A stretch of 64,000 nt of DNA from Pachypanchax playfairii (lineage: Eukaryota; Chordata; Actinopteri; Cyprinodontiformes; Aplocheilidae). The stretch lies in contig SSNP01000031.1 in NCBI GenBank assembly GCA_006937955.1, positions 3,184,391 to 3,248,390 on the forward strand, read 5' to 3'. Shown piece by piece: positions 55,210 to 62,235 of this stretch (position 1 is its first letter; each line of letters starts with the position of its first letter). The position numbers and the translations under genes were made by a program. The notes below the pieces were generated by a model, which searched no databases, was not told the DNA's origin, and saw only the letters and a program-made list of their open reading frames with translations.

Positions 55210-56031
55210 GCATTGAGCCCCTAACCCTTTGTAACACTATTTATTGCAGCATAAAAAGACCAAGGCTACTTGATGCCGCTACTTATTTGTAATTAGCACA
55301 AGTTGACCTTTGCACTGCTACTTGTTCAACAGCTCACTCTGTTAAAACTTTATTTTGATATCACATGTGTAAGTTGAGGTCAAATAAGCTGTTCATTGTA
55401 TTTATGTTGCAGCTGTTTGTGCTTGTTTTTCATATATTTTATTAAACAAGGGTAAAAAAAAAGATCTTTGGTGCCGTTATAGAAAGAAAAGTGTAACTAA
55501 GTTACTTTCAGAAAGTAGAAACTAAGTAGTGTAAAATACTTTTTTGAAAAGTAACTTGTAATGTGTAACTAGTTACTTTTTGAGTAACTTCCCCAACTCT
55601 GCCTAGGTGCCTGTGTGGACCCCCACCTCAGACAGATCTACACTGACCCGCCTCTCATCCTGACTCCACCCTTTAGTCCATCAGTGAAGGAATACCACAC
55701 AGAAGTCACCTTCAACACGGTACTGATTCGGATCCGGGCAGAGCCAGTCAGTGCTGCCTGCAGGATCCACCTGGACGAGCACAGAGGGCCTAGGTGAGCC
55801 GAGGACCACACCCCCTGACTCCTGACCTTTCAGGGCGTGTTATTAAAGTCTTTCCTCCTCAGGATGGCAAACTACCCAGTTGGCATCGGCAGCAACAGGA
55901 TCAGTATCCTTGTGACAGATGCTACAGAGCCAGTGTCCATCGTCATGGCGATCTATACTGTCCACATATACCGCGAGAGCCGGCCCAGCCTGCCTATGTT
56001 TGGAGATCATGTGATGTGCAGCTTTGTGCAG
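22481..56031 (+). CDS. cped1: CPED1, cadherin-like and PC-esterase domain protein, 5' part (partial)
   Basis: Fourteen coding exons: 22481-22648, 28113-28287, 32038-32132, 32216-32300, 32469-32538, 33345-33492, 33607-33734, 33812-33884, 39604-39762, 52351-52455, 52581-52705, 52780-52835, 55607-55793, 55863-56031. All are GT-AG and in phase for ~581 codons; the human protein is about 1026. The start holds a signal-anchor-like run (GPLLLLALLCLCYQTL). Recognisable blocks are TEVQLHQRVLQQMDYEV, LLLCLSS, VYILVTSVTPL, CFQLLTF and LYPSTT. The last two exons form a cadherin-like beta-sandwich (FSPSVKEY, NYPVGIGSNRISILV, YTVHIYRESRPSLPMF). The PC-esterase domain lies past the right edge. CPED1 is a poorly characterised, predicted secretory-pathway protein in the CPED1-WNT16 bone-density locus of mammals. 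An alternative in-frame ATG lies at 22445. A Ser/Thr-rich insert is encoded at 52600-52640. Introns are unusually transposon-rich. Confidence 0.93.
23372..23407. repeat. Poly-G tract (36 G)
   Basis: An uninterrupted run of G in CPED1 intron 1. It could form G-quadruplex structure. Its length may be imprecise in the assembly. Confidence 0.9.
24365..24482 (+). mobile_element. LINE 3' UTR relic
   Basis: Matches the 3' UTR at 2545-2660 closely (TTCTTCCTGTTAAAAGGGAG, CCACTGTCGCCAATCGTG, CAATCGGCTGGTTC). Only the tail is present. Confidence 0.75.
24540..25096 (-). pseudogene. Myb/SANT-like DNA-binding protein remnant
   Basis: The minus-strand frame 25096-24719 reads LWRILKKWSDLKVEAKKKMA followed by RQRVSATGGGP. 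This resembles the C-terminal half of the Myb/SANT-like domains found in Harbinger-associated and NAIF1-like teleost proteins. A second open stretch (24813-24553) ends REELHKYVISRLK, resembling the usual C-terminal helix. The first SANT helices are cut off by the LINE that begins at ~25080. Probably a transposon-derived gene fragment. Confidence 0.5.
25080..26720 (-). mobile_element. Decayed LINE on the minus strand, CPED1 intron 1
   Basis: Minus-strand blocks in order: DYRSVALTSHIMTVLEGLML, LLQFAYRHGVGVEDAI, WIKDYLINRPQYVKLKSC, GTVLSPFLFTLYTSDFQ, HLQKYSD | DSAVFGWIRDGQE, NKTKEMIVDFRKS, KRLNRLIRRAGSVLGTDLES, NPHHPLHNTVTQQQSVFSQR. The 3' end matches that of the LINE at 3630-4215. Frameshifts and stops inactivate it. 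The YSD-D box of the reverse transcriptase is interrupted by a 252-bp insertion. Confidence 0.8.
25829..26080. mobile_element. 252-bp short repeat inserted in LINE reverse transcriptase
   Basis: Flanked by TCAT on both sides (25825-25828, 26081-26084). It contains CAGTGTCTTGCCCAAGGACA and TCTAACCACTGAGCCACAG, sequences typical of a very common teleost interspersed repeat. Removing it rejoins the YSDD motif of the host LINE. Confidence 0.7.
26757..27268. mobile_element. MITE fragment, family of 13871-15159
   Basis: The right end TTATAAATGAGACCCC and internal GATTTATAAAGTGGAGATTGC parallel the ING3 intron 4 element. The left end is not clear. Confidence 0.5.
27269..28112. other. CPED1 intron 1, no feature recognised
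   Basis: AT-rich intron leading into the exon at 28113. A 64-codon minus-strand open stretch here has no family resemblance. Confidence 0.5.
29021..30045. mobile_element. TTAA-type element end ('E') with internal 40-bp minisatellite
   Basis: Starts AGGTCCCATATTATG after TTAA (29017-29020), a familiar teleost MITE end. The matching right end is not found before family A starts at ~30049. 29512-29900 holds about nine units of GCTAATGAAGAGCTAACACC...GTTACCGGAGCCGCTCAGCT with a 40-bp period. Confidence 0.6.
30049..30612 (-). mobile_element. TTAA element family A, copy 1 (inverted)
   Basis: Reverse-oriented copy of the family seen at 42508-43101. It opens AGAGGCCCTTCCAT and closes GAAATGACCTCT, followed by TTAA at 30613-30616; the left TTAA is mutated to TTGA. 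Shared interior: AGCTCCACAGGTGTTCTTAC, TTTTAATCTCTCAAACTACG. Confidence 0.7.
31209..31871. mobile_element. TTAA element family B, copy 1 (663 bp)
   Basis: Ends ATCAGTACTGAATAGC and GTTATTCAGTACTGCT are inverted, flanked by TTAA (31205-31208, 31872-31875). A second, inverted and truncated copy lies at 39030-39365. No coding sequence is seen. Confidence 0.7.
32640..33250. repeat. 21-bp minisatellite in CPED1 intron
   Basis: Repeating unit AACTATAATCCAGCTGTTTCC with many variants, about 28 units. It fills most of the intron between exons 32469-32538 and 33345-33492. Confidence 0.9.
34281..34363. repeat. (CCAT)n microsatellite
   Basis: About 20 uninterrupted TCCA/CCAT units in CPED1 intron 8. 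Confidence 0.97.
35138..36739 (-). mobile_element. Full-length Tc1-family transposon, apparently intact (1602 bp)
   Basis: Bounded by TA on both sides (35136-35137, 36740-36741). The ~200-bp terminal inverted repeats start CAGTGGGGCAAAAAAGTAT and each contains an outer and inner direct repeat (AAGTATTTAGTCA at 35151, AAGTATTTGGTCA at 35325, and complements at 36540 and 36714), the IR/DR layout of Tc1-like fish elements. The transposase frame is unbroken. It sits in CPED1 intron 8. Confidence 0.96.
35348..36376 (-). CDS. Tc1-type transposase, DD34E, 342 aa, intact
   Basis: The single open frame starts MAKTKELSKDTRNKIVDLHQ and ends ITKYLD. The N-terminal paired-like helix-turn-helix region (about 1-110) includes GKQLGVKKSTVGAIIRKWK and an AT-hook-like RSGAPRK. 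The catalytic core has D153 (IIWSDETK), D244 (FQHDNDPKH) and E279 (LNPIENLW), with 34 residues between the last two; these are the same positions as in Sleeping Beauty-class transposases. A glycine-rich box (KHGGGNIMLWGCFS) is intact. Length is near the 340 aa usual for the family. It catalyses cut-and-paste movement at TA sites. No disabling change is visible, so it may be active; it lies antisense to CPED1. The long plus-strand frame 35727-36323 is its shadow. Confidence 0.95.
   Translation of the reverse strand: MAKTKELSKDTRNKIVDLHQAGKTESAIGKQLGVKKSTVGAIIRKWKTYKTTDNLPRSGAPRKISPRGVKMITRTVSKNPRTTRRDLVNDLQRAGTKVTKATISNTLRRQGLKSCSARRVPLLKPGHVQARLRFAREHLDDPEEDWENIIWSDETKIELFGRNSTCRVWRGKNEELDPKNTIPTVKHGGGNIMLWGCFSARGPGRLIRVKERMNGAMYRKILSENLLPSARALKMRRGWVFQHDNDPKHTARATKEWLRKKHFKVLEWPSQSPDLNPIENLWRELKVRVAQRQPQNITALEEICMEEWAKIPATVCENLVKTYRKRLTSVIANKGYITKYLD
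37646..38414 (+). mobile_element. TTAA element family F (769 bp) nested in A
   Basis: Ends AGGGACATAAGGCA and TGCCTTAAGTTCCT are inverted, each flanked by TTAA (37642-37645, 38415-38418). The undisturbed site is seen in family A copy 3 at 42541-42570 (TTATTTCTTAAGTTTTAACC), confirming the TTAA duplication. It carries a coding remnant at 37891-38168. Confidence 0.8.
37891..38168 (+). pseudogene. Remnant ORF of element F (RINIG...WREL protein)
   Basis: Frame MAAVDLDSNTEGILMDVSAA, KRPASTLTPQKSGTTKKKKT, then after a frame change INIGYTFGSWRELQLHLGV, KTDADMAHFLVTR and a GTGAG donor at 38169. A lysine-rich leader followed by R(I/V)NIG..F..WREL....KTDA(E/D)-A-FL is a pattern I know from uncharacterised teleost transposon proteins. 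Function unknown; a similar start is seen in element G at 48487-48621. Confidence 0.5.
39030..39365 (-). mobile_element. TTAA element family B, copy 2 (truncated, inverted)
   Basis: Begins AGCAGTACTGAATAAC after TTAA (39026-39029), inserted in a fragment of family A. It aligns with the reverse complement of 31530-31871. The far end is lost. Confidence 0.6.
40330..40520. repeat. CpG/GCGTG-rich low-complexity stretch
   Basis: Dense GCGTG/CACGC words (GCGTGTGTGCGCACGCGTGC) within AT-rich intron. It yields a spurious cysteine-rich frame on the minus strand. Confidence 0.6.
41098..41926. mobile_element. MITE with nested hAT-like element
   Basis: Left AGGGTGCATTCACACC and right GGTGTGAATACAGCCTTA are inverted. 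The interior shows the TTTGGTTCGG/GTTCGATTG palindromes usual for this kind of teleost MITE. 41162-41374 is a later insertion. Confidence 0.65.
41162..41374. mobile_element. 213-bp hAT-like foldback element
   Basis: Ends CAGGGGTG and CACCCCTG, flanked by an exact 8-bp duplication GCATAGAA (41154-41161, 41375-41382). The two halves are near-perfect inverted copies (CCTCGAGGGCCACTATCCTG). It is nested in the MITE at 41098-41926. Confidence 0.85.
42508..43101 (+). mobile_element. TTAA element family A, copy 3 (594 bp)
   Basis: Starts TGAGGCCATTTCAT and ends ATGGAAGGGCCTCT, with TTAA on both sides (42504-42507, 43102-43105). It has no insertion and so gives the family outline. No transposase; internal frame 42733-42972 is shared with copy 2. 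Confidence 0.8.
43119..43320 (+). mobile_element. MITE relic (5023 family)
   Basis: Starts GGCTGTGTCCAAACTCAGGG and shares TTCAAAGACTCCTTCAAAT-type sequence with 5023-5170. It ends near GTATCCCAACATGC. Confidence 0.5.
43379..44390. mobile_element. hAT-like non-autonomous element (1012 bp)
   Basis: Ends CAGTGGCGGC and GCCGCCACTG, flanked by 8-bp TTTACAAG (43371-43378) and CTTACAAG (44391-44398), one mismatch. CAG/CTG ends plus an 8-bp duplication fit hAT. It contains a 78-bp hairpin (43545-43622). Minus-strand open stretches (43612-43962, 43905-44243) are unassigned and may be transposase debris. Confidence 0.75.
43545..43622. repeat. 78-bp perfect-arm hairpin element
   Basis: 18-bp arms TAACCTCTTAAGCCCCAA and TTGGGGCTTAAGAGGTTA are perfect complements, and inside is a second hairpin GTCCCCCAATCGGGGGAC. 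It could be a tiny foldback transposon nested in the hAT-like element. Confidence 0.85.
44404..45807 (+). mobile_element. piggyBac-like relic
   Basis: Follows TTAA (44400-44403) with CCCTCCTAACACCTTCG; the TTAA-CCC start is the piggyBac signature. Transposase-like sequence lies at 45560-45807. Right end not found; the relic is cut by the hAT insertion at 45808. Confidence 0.5.
45560..45807 (+). pseudogene. piggyBac-type transposase fragment
   Basis: Plus-strand translation gives NWTEVDVVDLCAF, a stop, then LLILAGVHTSQDKATSSHEG. This resembles the (D/E)...AFIGLLILAGV(Y/L)-(R/K)S segment before the first catalytic Asp of piggyBac transposases. It is frameshifted and truncated. Confidence 0.5.
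45808..46937. mobile_element. hAT-like non-autonomous element (1130 bp)
   Basis: Left AGAGCCCTGCACTCC and right GCGCAGGCCTCTAT are imperfect inverted ends flanked by exact 8-bp GCTGTGCT (45800-45807, 46938-46945). Subterminal GCGGGAGCGGGA words are repeated near both ends. It interrupts the piggyBac-like relic. Confidence 0.75.
47340..47925. repeat. Direct repeat pair (~65 bp) in CPED1 intron
   Basis: 47357-47420 (GAGGAATAATTGTACAATTC...TAAACTTGCTTAGAGTCC) recurs diverged at 47857-47925. The second copy runs into TTTAAAGAGCAACTCACCAC, a possible further TTAA-type end. Confidence 0.5.
48205..48745 (+). mobile_element. TTAA element family G (541 bp)
   Basis: Left AGTTAGAATTGGTAAT and right ATTACCAACTCCAGCT are inverted, with TTAA at 48201-48204 and 48746-48749. 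It carries an ORF remnant at 48487-48621. It stands only 42 bp from element D. Confidence 0.75.
48487..48621 (+). pseudogene. Remnant ORF of element G (KKRKSEAEKA...RVNIG)
   Basis: Frame PGKLPKKRKSEAEKAATRKA, LDKTRGQMRVNIGKAEYPAE, then a stop. The lysine-rich leader and R(V/I)NIG match the start of the protein remnant in element F (37891-38168); the WREL part has been replaced. Function unknown. Confidence 0.45.
49050..49127 (+). pseudogene. N-terminal fragment resembling fish P2X7-like transposon proteins
   Basis: 25 codons, MASGRLQPYMFEPETSSEED then GGVNT and a stop. The (L/V)xPY-x-FEPE...S(S/D)EE(D/E) pattern is the usual start of teleost proteins annotated as P2X purinoceptor 7-like, which are spread by transposons and lack the channel part. 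Only this segment remains, so the call is tentative. Confidence 0.4.
49360..49609 (-). pseudogene. THAP domain, nonsense-mutated, in element D
   Basis: From ATG at 49609: MTTQTGTCCVQGCSTHAGSF, HSLPKDEKTREEWLKFIYGE, VPRSYNLN, stop at 49463, then in frame KICSAHFTEDCFHNLGEFKL and NSLPTLK. The C-x(3)-C, SLPKD, W, C-x(2)-HF, EDCF and PTL landmarks are all present, so a complete THAP finger is interrupted by one stop codon. Confidence 0.7.
50440..50870 (+). mobile_element. L2-like LINE C-terminal fragment
   Basis: Encodes SSLCHLRLLAKVKPYLP-like sequence, SCRLEYYNSLYVAL, LQLFQNAAVRLLTGT, DHITRVLASLHWLPVTYRI, then a frameshift to the FLCGLAPSYIAEL tail. This is the standard end of an L2/CR1-group LINE polyprotein, here broken and 5'-truncated. 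Confidence 0.8.
52888..53190. mobile_element. 303-bp hAT-like element in CPED1 intron
   Basis: Ends CAGGGCCGGTTCTG and CAGGGCCGGCCCTG (the latter itself palindromic), flanked by an exact 8-bp CCCAGAAC (52880-52887, 53191-53198). The exact duplication suggests a fairly recent insertion. Non-coding. Confidence 0.85.
53523..53915. mobile_element. Two family A fragments in opposite orientation
   Basis: 53523-53654 is the right end of A (ends GGAAGGGCCTCT before TTAA). 53746-53913 is the left part of A in reverse. The second is cut by the Tc1 insertion at the TA at 53914. Confidence 0.6.
53916..55159 (-). mobile_element. Internally deleted Tc1 element (1244 bp)
   Basis: TA at 53914-53915 and 55160-55161, with the same terminal sequences as the intact copy. 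A ~359-bp deletion matching 35247-35605 of the intact element joins TATGAGAG to CCACTCCTTC with a 2-bp AG overlap. It keeps both ends but loses the inner direct repeat of one arm and the transposase C-terminus. Confidence 0.95.
54016..54795 (-). pseudogene. Truncated Tc1 transposase
   Basis: The first ~257 residues match the intact transposase with about four substitutions (at 131, 161, 175 and 252), then the frame ends shortly after EWL at the deletion. D153 and D244 remain but E279 is gone, so it cannot catalyse transposition. It could still bind element ends through the N-terminal domain. Confidence 0.95.
55172..55207. repeat. (GT)n microsatellite
   Basis: TATATG then ~16 GT units directly after the right end of the deleted Tc1. 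Confidence 0.95.
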
Positions 56032-56119
56032 GTAGGTCAGCTAAACAGGAAGTGATGTCAGATTATTCAGATCAGTTTAGTAAGTTGTCAACAAGTTGGT
56101 TCATACTTTCTCATCTTTG

Positions 56120-56400
56120 GAACCAGGATGTGTGGGTTTGGGTCTGATCAGAACCAGGACTTGTGGGTTTGGGTTTGATCAGAACCAGGACTTGTGGGTT
56201 TGATCAGATCCAGGACTTGTGGGTTTGGGTCTGATCAGAACCAGGATTTGTAGGTTTGAGTATGATCAGATCCAGGACTTGTGGGTTTGGGTATGATCAG
56301 AAACAGGGTTTGTGGGTTTGGGTATGATCAGATCCAGGACTTGTGGGTTTGGGTATGATCAGATCCAGGACTTGTGGGTTTTGGTCTGATCAGATCTGAC
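56120..56400. repeat. 31-bp minisatellite after the last CPED1 exon seen
   Basis: Unit AACCAGGACTTGTGGGTTTG GGTCTGATCAG, about nine imperfect copies, in the intron after 56031. Confidence 0.9.
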
Positions 56401-57300
56401 CTGATGTGAGTTCATGTGCTCCTGTCAGATTTTCCTTCCAGTCTAATTTCAAACGGAGTAAGTAGGAGTTGATTTAGTGTGTCAGGGTTATTCGTGTCAT
56501 CAGATTTCTAGATAGAGAGTCGTGCATCTGCAGCTACATTAAATCAGTGTTTTTACCAACAGTCACATGATCCAGATGAAACCAACAGTCAGACAGAAAG
56601 AACAGCGTTAAATCACATGGACACTCAGCTGACTCCTCAATGTTTTATCCAGGTTCATAGAGGTTTTTCTCTGATAAGATTATATTAAATGCTGTGTGGG
56701 GCCTTGGATTCCAACCGGCCCTGACCCCCCCCCCCACCCCACCTGTGACCCACCTGGATGCTTCAGACAGTCTGTTAGCAGGATAACTCAAAAACGAATG
56801 GATGGATTTTGATGAAATTTTCAGGACAGGTCGGAAATGACCCAAGGAAGAATTGATTTTAGGGGTGATCTGGATTACCGTCTGAATCCAGGAATTTTTT
56901 TAAGGATACAAACATAGTACTTTCTACAATATGTCCACTTGGCGGAGGTCTGCACTCTCCAAGTGCTTTTCTAGTTGAAGATAAAATGGTGATATCAGCT
57001 GCAGGTTCTGAACCGGCTCAGGTTCTATCTACTTTGCAGAACTCAGACTGTGAAATAAAATCACACGACGGCGTTTCTGCAGGCATCAAGACATCTGTTT
57101 CCTGATTTTCCTTTTCAGTGTTTCATGTTTTCATCATCAATTTAAGTTCTGGTGTGTCACCATAAATTCAACCAGCAGGTGGCAGCAGCTCCTTGTTTTC
57201 AATGCAGTGAGTAGATCGTGGATTTGAAACCCAGCTGGGAGCTTTCTGCAGGGAGTTTGCTTCTTTTCAACATGTATGGATGGGTTTCCTCCAGGGACTC
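56401..57300. other. CPED1 intron, nothing coding recognised
   Basis: Includes a C10 run at ~56727 and common teleost repeat text (GATGGATTTTGATGAAATTT). The next CPED1 exon was not found in this stretch. Confidence 0.5.
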
Positions 57301-57627
57301 CGGCTTCCTCCCACGGTGTGTGTGTGTGTGTGTGTGTGTGTTTGTATTTCTGACCTCCTGAGGACCAGTTTCCTGACTTTTACTATCTTTCTGGGGTCCG
57401 AGGATTCTTGTGGGGACCAAAGCCTGGTCCCCATGAGGGGGACTCCCCTTTTTAGGGTTAGGGGTTAGGTTTATAGGTATGGTGTGAATAGAGTTTTAGT
57501 TAGTCTTAGGGTTAGTTATAGATCAGTAATGGTTAAGGTTAGTAAAAGGGTTTGGGTTAGGTATAAATCTAGTTACTAAAATCAATGGAAGTCAATGGAC
57601 GGTCCCCATAAGGATACCAAAACACAC

Positions 57628-57675
<48 letters not shown>

Positions 57676-57740
57676 TTGTATTTCTGACCTCCTGAAGACC
57701 CGTTTCCTGACTTTTACTATCTTTCTGTCTGAGTCTCTCT
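57300..57740. repeat. Duplicated GT-microsatellite repeat unit
   Basis: Two (GT)n runs (57316-57341, 57628-57671) are each followed by TTTGTATTTCTGACCTCCTG and CCTGACTTTTACTATCTTTC. Between them lies GGGGACCAAAGCCTGGTCCC, a self-complementary segment typical of a teleost interspersed repeat. Confidence 0.8.
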
Positions 57741-57869
57741 ACATGTGACCCTGTGATGCACAGGTGTAACACCACCTCTCATCTAGTGGCAGATGGAGAC
57801 AACAGCTCCCTGCTACCCTGAACATCAACAAATAGGTACAGAAGGTGACTGACTCCCATTTAGAGCTGT

Positions 57870-58100
57870 ACAAACACACAAAGATGCACAATCACACATA
57901 CACACCTACAGACACACAGCTACACACACACCTACAGACACACCCACACATATGCACAGACCTACAGACACTCAGCTACAGACACACCCACCCACATGCG
58001 CACATCTACATACACACACACCTACAGACACACCCACACAACTACAGACACACACACACAAACCTACAGATATACAGCCACAAACACACATACAGACGCA
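57870..58100. repeat. Degenerate (CA)n / ACAGACAC repeat
   Basis: CACACA and CTACAGACACAC words repeat through the stretch with no strict period. Confidence 0.85.
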
Positions 58101-58689
58101 GATGGACTAAGATGTTTTAAGATCAAATTAAAAATCACTTCGTATTTCTCAGACTGATGGCAGGTATCTGCTGCTTTGGTCTTTGTGAGTTCTGGTTCGT
58201 CTCCATCCTCGACCCGGTTGCTTCTCCCCTCTCTGATCCTCAGCTATAATTCCCATAAAAACAGCAGCTGCGGTGAAACTGATCTGATGGGAGCTGATCC
58301 GGATTATGAAAGTCTAAGAACAGATCTGAGTTCAGCTCTTTGATCATCTGGCAGAATTCTGAGTGTTTCTGTTCAGCGTGACAAAACAGAAGCAGGTCAG
58401 CTGCTTCACCTCCAAGTCCATCAGAATGGAAACAAACTGGGCCCAGTTTCTCTTATTGTTTCATTTTGCAGAGTTCACTTCCTGGTTTGTTTCTTCTTTT
58501 TAGAAGAATGTGTTGAAACTTAATCTGCATTCATATTTTTACTTTATGTTGTTTTTACTTTATTCTACTTCCGTTGTGAACGGTCACTCTTCCGGCTGCA
58601 CCCTTATCTGTCATCCTCCCCCACTGTTCCTGCTTTTTTTTCGTCATCTATGTTTCTCTGTACTGGCTGCTACGAACTGATAATTAGAA

Positions 58690-59840
58690 AATGGACCTGA
58701 TTTCATGGTCACTCAACACATTGGACAAAGTCTTTTCAAACTTAAGGCGTCGACCCTCCCGGCCGGGTTTACCATGGATTCCTGGGGAGAGTGGAAGATG
58801 GTATGCTTGTCTGTTCTGGCTGTCGAAGACATGGAAGATGTGTACATATTTGGATTATTGATCGTGGGGTAGCTGCTGATCGGCATTGGTGATGTATCTA
58901 CAAATTCTAAAGTTATGGATTGGATGGGCTGCATCTGGCAACACTTGGACTAAAAGATTCGGAGAGCTGGATCGCAAACTGGATGCGGTCTCGGTGCAGT
59001 ACCGCGACCAGCTTGCCTGTGATTCTCGAACGGGACCGGGAGGTCCAGGAGCGGGATCGTAAGTTGGCTTATGGGGTCCAGAAGCTGAACCATAAACTGG
59101 GTGCGCTGCTGGAAGGATTGGTGCCACCTTGGAGAAGTTGCATTTTTGGCTCGGAGTGGAGAAGTGATTGATTCATTATTGGCTGTGGTACTATGTAATT
59201 TGGCCCTAATTTGGATGATTTGGACTTTTTCTCCACAACAGTGGACAATAAGAAGCTTTTGAATTCTTGTGCTCTGCCCTGAAATCTCTTATCCCGTTTC
59301 GGCTGGCCTCAAGGCCAAAACACTAAATTCCTCCTGGAGCAGTGAGCACTGAGACACACAGCCCCTACTTACCCGTGTCCACTGGGCCCCAAAAAGACTG
59401 TGGAAAAACATAACATCTGCGTTTTTCCAGAAACGGTTTCCTTGATAACTCTCCCCACACACCTACACACACTGATTGCATTCACATCCTCAAGAAAGTT
59501 CTCTACATGTCTTGTGAGTACCCCCTGCTGGAGGTTTTTATTGCTGAAATCCAGTGCCCCTCGTACTGTACCTTGGGACACTGGGTGTAGGGAACCCTTT
59601 TCTCCTCCTTCTGACCTCACGTAGTCTTATTCATCTGTTTTTTTCTAACACATATTTTGTTGCGAGCTTATGTATATGTATGTATGTATGTATTCTCCTG
59701 TGTGATTTTGGCTGGCCTGAGCAATGTGCGCTGGGTACACTATGACCCTTGGCAGCCTGGAGAGTGAAGGTCAAGCTGTTCTCTTTATCTCCATGTAATT
59801 TCCCCCCGTGGGACAATAAGGGCATTTCAAATGTCAAATT
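58690..59840 (+). mobile_element. Decayed retroelement-like unit
   Basis: Starts with a frame reading MDLISWSLNTLDKVFSNLRR, and later ELDRKLDAVSVQYRDQLAC, separated by stops. It ends with CATGTAATTTCCCCCCGTGG and GACAATAAGGGC, the kind of 3' tail found on teleost LINEs. Likely a dead retrotransposon remnant; clade unknown. Confidence 0.45.
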
Positions 59841-60149
59841 TCACAATATTTAATAGTTCATTTCTTATTTATTCTTTATCATTTTGTTTAGGAACAAAAA
59901 ATCTTTTTATGACTCTTGAAAATATGTCTCAGATTTCACTCAGTAAATAAAGACATTTACTTGATTTTTTTGATCGTTTATAAAATTTAAACAGAAAAAC
60001 CCAGAATTAATTTCATGGATGAAAAAAATCAGTTTCTCAGCGACTTTTCCTAAAAACTCTAAAGACTCGACAAATTTTTAAAAACAGCAAGAAAAAGTTG
60101 AAGCAGATATTTTTATCTTTCATTTTTCATCAAACCTTCAACCCATCCA
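59841..60149. other. AT-rich intron, nothing seen
   Basis: No exon, inverted ends or tandem repeat noticed. Confidence 0.5.
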
Positions 60150-60615
60150 TCTATCTATCCATGTCCAGTGGGACATGCTCAGAACACCTCTCTAGGGAGG
60201 CGACCAGGAGGCATCCGAATCAAATACCCGTTCCACCTCAGCTGGTCTCCTAGAACTGCCATATCATCGAGGTAGAGGGGTTTAAGTGCCTGATGATCCT
60301 AGAAGCTGTGTTGTCAGGGGGTTTGCTCCCCTGATAAGGTCTGCCATGACAAGATGGTCCTAGGTGACAGGTCAGAGTTGTTCAGAATCTCCAATGAGAA
60401 AGTTCTAAACAAGCTGGGGCCCTACCCATGAGCCATGCCTGGGGTTGAGGCTGTAATGCGAGCACCTGGTGTTCCAGCCTTTGCCTATGGCGATCCTGCC
60501 AGGTTCAGCCCAAGCAGAAGATGTGGACCCACCCTCCTGTGGATTCGCCACCTGCAGAGGGAGCTGTAGGGGTTGGGTGTAAAGAGGACTGGGCGGCCTA
60601 GTCCAGCCTGGTCCA
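60150..60615 (+). repeat. Common teleost interspersed repeat fragment
   Basis: Contains CAGTGGGACATGCTCAGAAC and GGGAGGCGACCAGGAGGCAT, and further on GACCCACCCTCCTGTGGATT. These are phrases I recognise from widely dispersed fish repeats; class not assigned. A triple CAGCCTGGTC repeat is at 60603-60630. Confidence 0.55.
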
Positions 60616-61164
60616 GCCTGGTCCAGCCTCTGGCTATTGGGACATTTTTTCCTTTTTACAGTTTACTTTCTACTGTTCAACTGTTGTTTTTTCTTCTTTT
60701 TTTGCAAAAGAAAACTTTTATTCAGTGAAATCCTAAAAAAACAAAATAATGTTTTCTTCAGGAGCAGACGGTCACCATGACCCAGAAAAGAAATGTCCCC
60801 AATAAATAGGAAGATAAAAAGAAAAAGGCAGATAAAGGAAAAGGACAAGAGATTTGGACACATCCGTCTTTGTCTTTTTTTTTGACCATTGAATTAGATT
60901 TATTTTGTCCTTCTAGATCATCATCATCTTCATCCAGAAGGAATAAAACTGAACTTCAGTAATTCCCTTCTGAAATATTTCAGGACATTTCTGTGGCTGT
61001 TGGTGTTTTTCACTTTCACAGTCACCATCAACATTATTTTCATAGACGTCCAAACATCTCAAATCTTTATGTCCATTGTGACGTTCTTCAGATTTAACAG
61101 TCTTCATGAAGCTTCACATGAAAACAGGAAACAAGGTGTTATTTTGTTTGTCCTATAGACCAGG

Positions 61165-61345
61165 GATTCCCAAAGTGTGTGCAGAAGCTTCCACTAGTTA
61201 GTGCAGGAGCTGCCACTAGGGTGTGCACGAGCTGCCTCTAGGGTGTGCACGAGCTGCCTCTAGGGTGTGCAGGACATGCCACTAGGGGGTCCGTTAGATG
61301 CCACTAGGGGGTGCGCGAGCTGCCACTAGGAGGTGCGCTAGATGG
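61165..61345. repeat. 21-bp minisatellite
   Basis: Unit GGTGTGCACGAGCTGCCTCTA with variants, about eight copies. Confidence 0.85.
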
Positions 61346-61429
61346 AAAGTGTAATGGTGGAAAAATATAAATGGCAATACACAATAAAGATGTGTAAATA
61401 AACATTTACTCTGTAAGATTTAAAGTAAT

Positions 61430-62232
61430 TAGGGATTGCCATAATTAATGGATTCCAAAGCAAATGCATTGCGAATGCCATTCGCCATGGGGAGCCACAG
61501 TCTCGCCCTTCTACTTCCGGTCCATGGGTCCCCTGGACGAAAAAATAATGAACGAAAGTCAATGGAGAGATAAAAGTTATTTTCTGGTCCAGATTGATAT
61601 GCACTATAGATCGAACATATGATGTCCGTGAGTTGTGAAGACAAGTTTTGATGCCGAGAAAGCGATCATTTTCGACACGCGGCAAAAGTTATTTTATATT
61701 TTGTGTGAAGACACGTAGTAGACTACAACCATTTGTCTCGTAAAATTGACGTCACCATACCGCTCAGAAGGAGAAGAAGAATCAGAATAAGAACAATGGC
61801 GGTGAGTTTAGCAAGCTGCACCTACTTCTATCAGGACGAAGGAAGGAGCATTAAACGACTAGTTTTGTGGTGACATCCAGGTACAAAACACACCAGCATT
61901 GTCGCGTAAAAATGAGGGAAAAGGCAGCGGTGAGACTCGTGAGATTCTGCCGTGATGTCATATGTGCGACTTTCCAGTTGTAGTCATTTTAAGTATGAAA
62001 TTTTAAAAATAAATCCAAATCAGCTTGACAGACCAGATCAAAACGTACATCATTATTTATTATTTAAATTGCGGTACAGCATATGTGTGATTCAGGATGT
62101 AAGACAAAGCGGACCAGAAAATAACTTTTATCGCTTCTTTGATTTCCATTCATTATTTCTTCGTCCAGGGGACCCATGGGAGGAGACTCCCCATAAAACA
62201 CATCCGGTGAGCCTACACAATCCACAATAGGA
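61430..62232. mobile_element. Inverted-repeat MITE next to the LINE
   Basis: Left part (GGTCCATGGGTCCCCTGGAC, AAGTTATTTTCTGGTCC) and right part (GGACCAGAAAATAACTT, GTCCAGGGGACCCATGGGAG) are inverted copies. The middle has ATG-bearing but short frames. Superfamily unknown. Confidence 0.65.
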
Positions 62233-62235
62233 TTC

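Noticed and set aside
57788..57834. Possible next CPED1 exon (METTAPCYPEHQQI after an AG, before GTACAG)
   Set aside because: The translation does not match the segment expected after the cadherin-like domain, and it lies in repeat-rich sequence.
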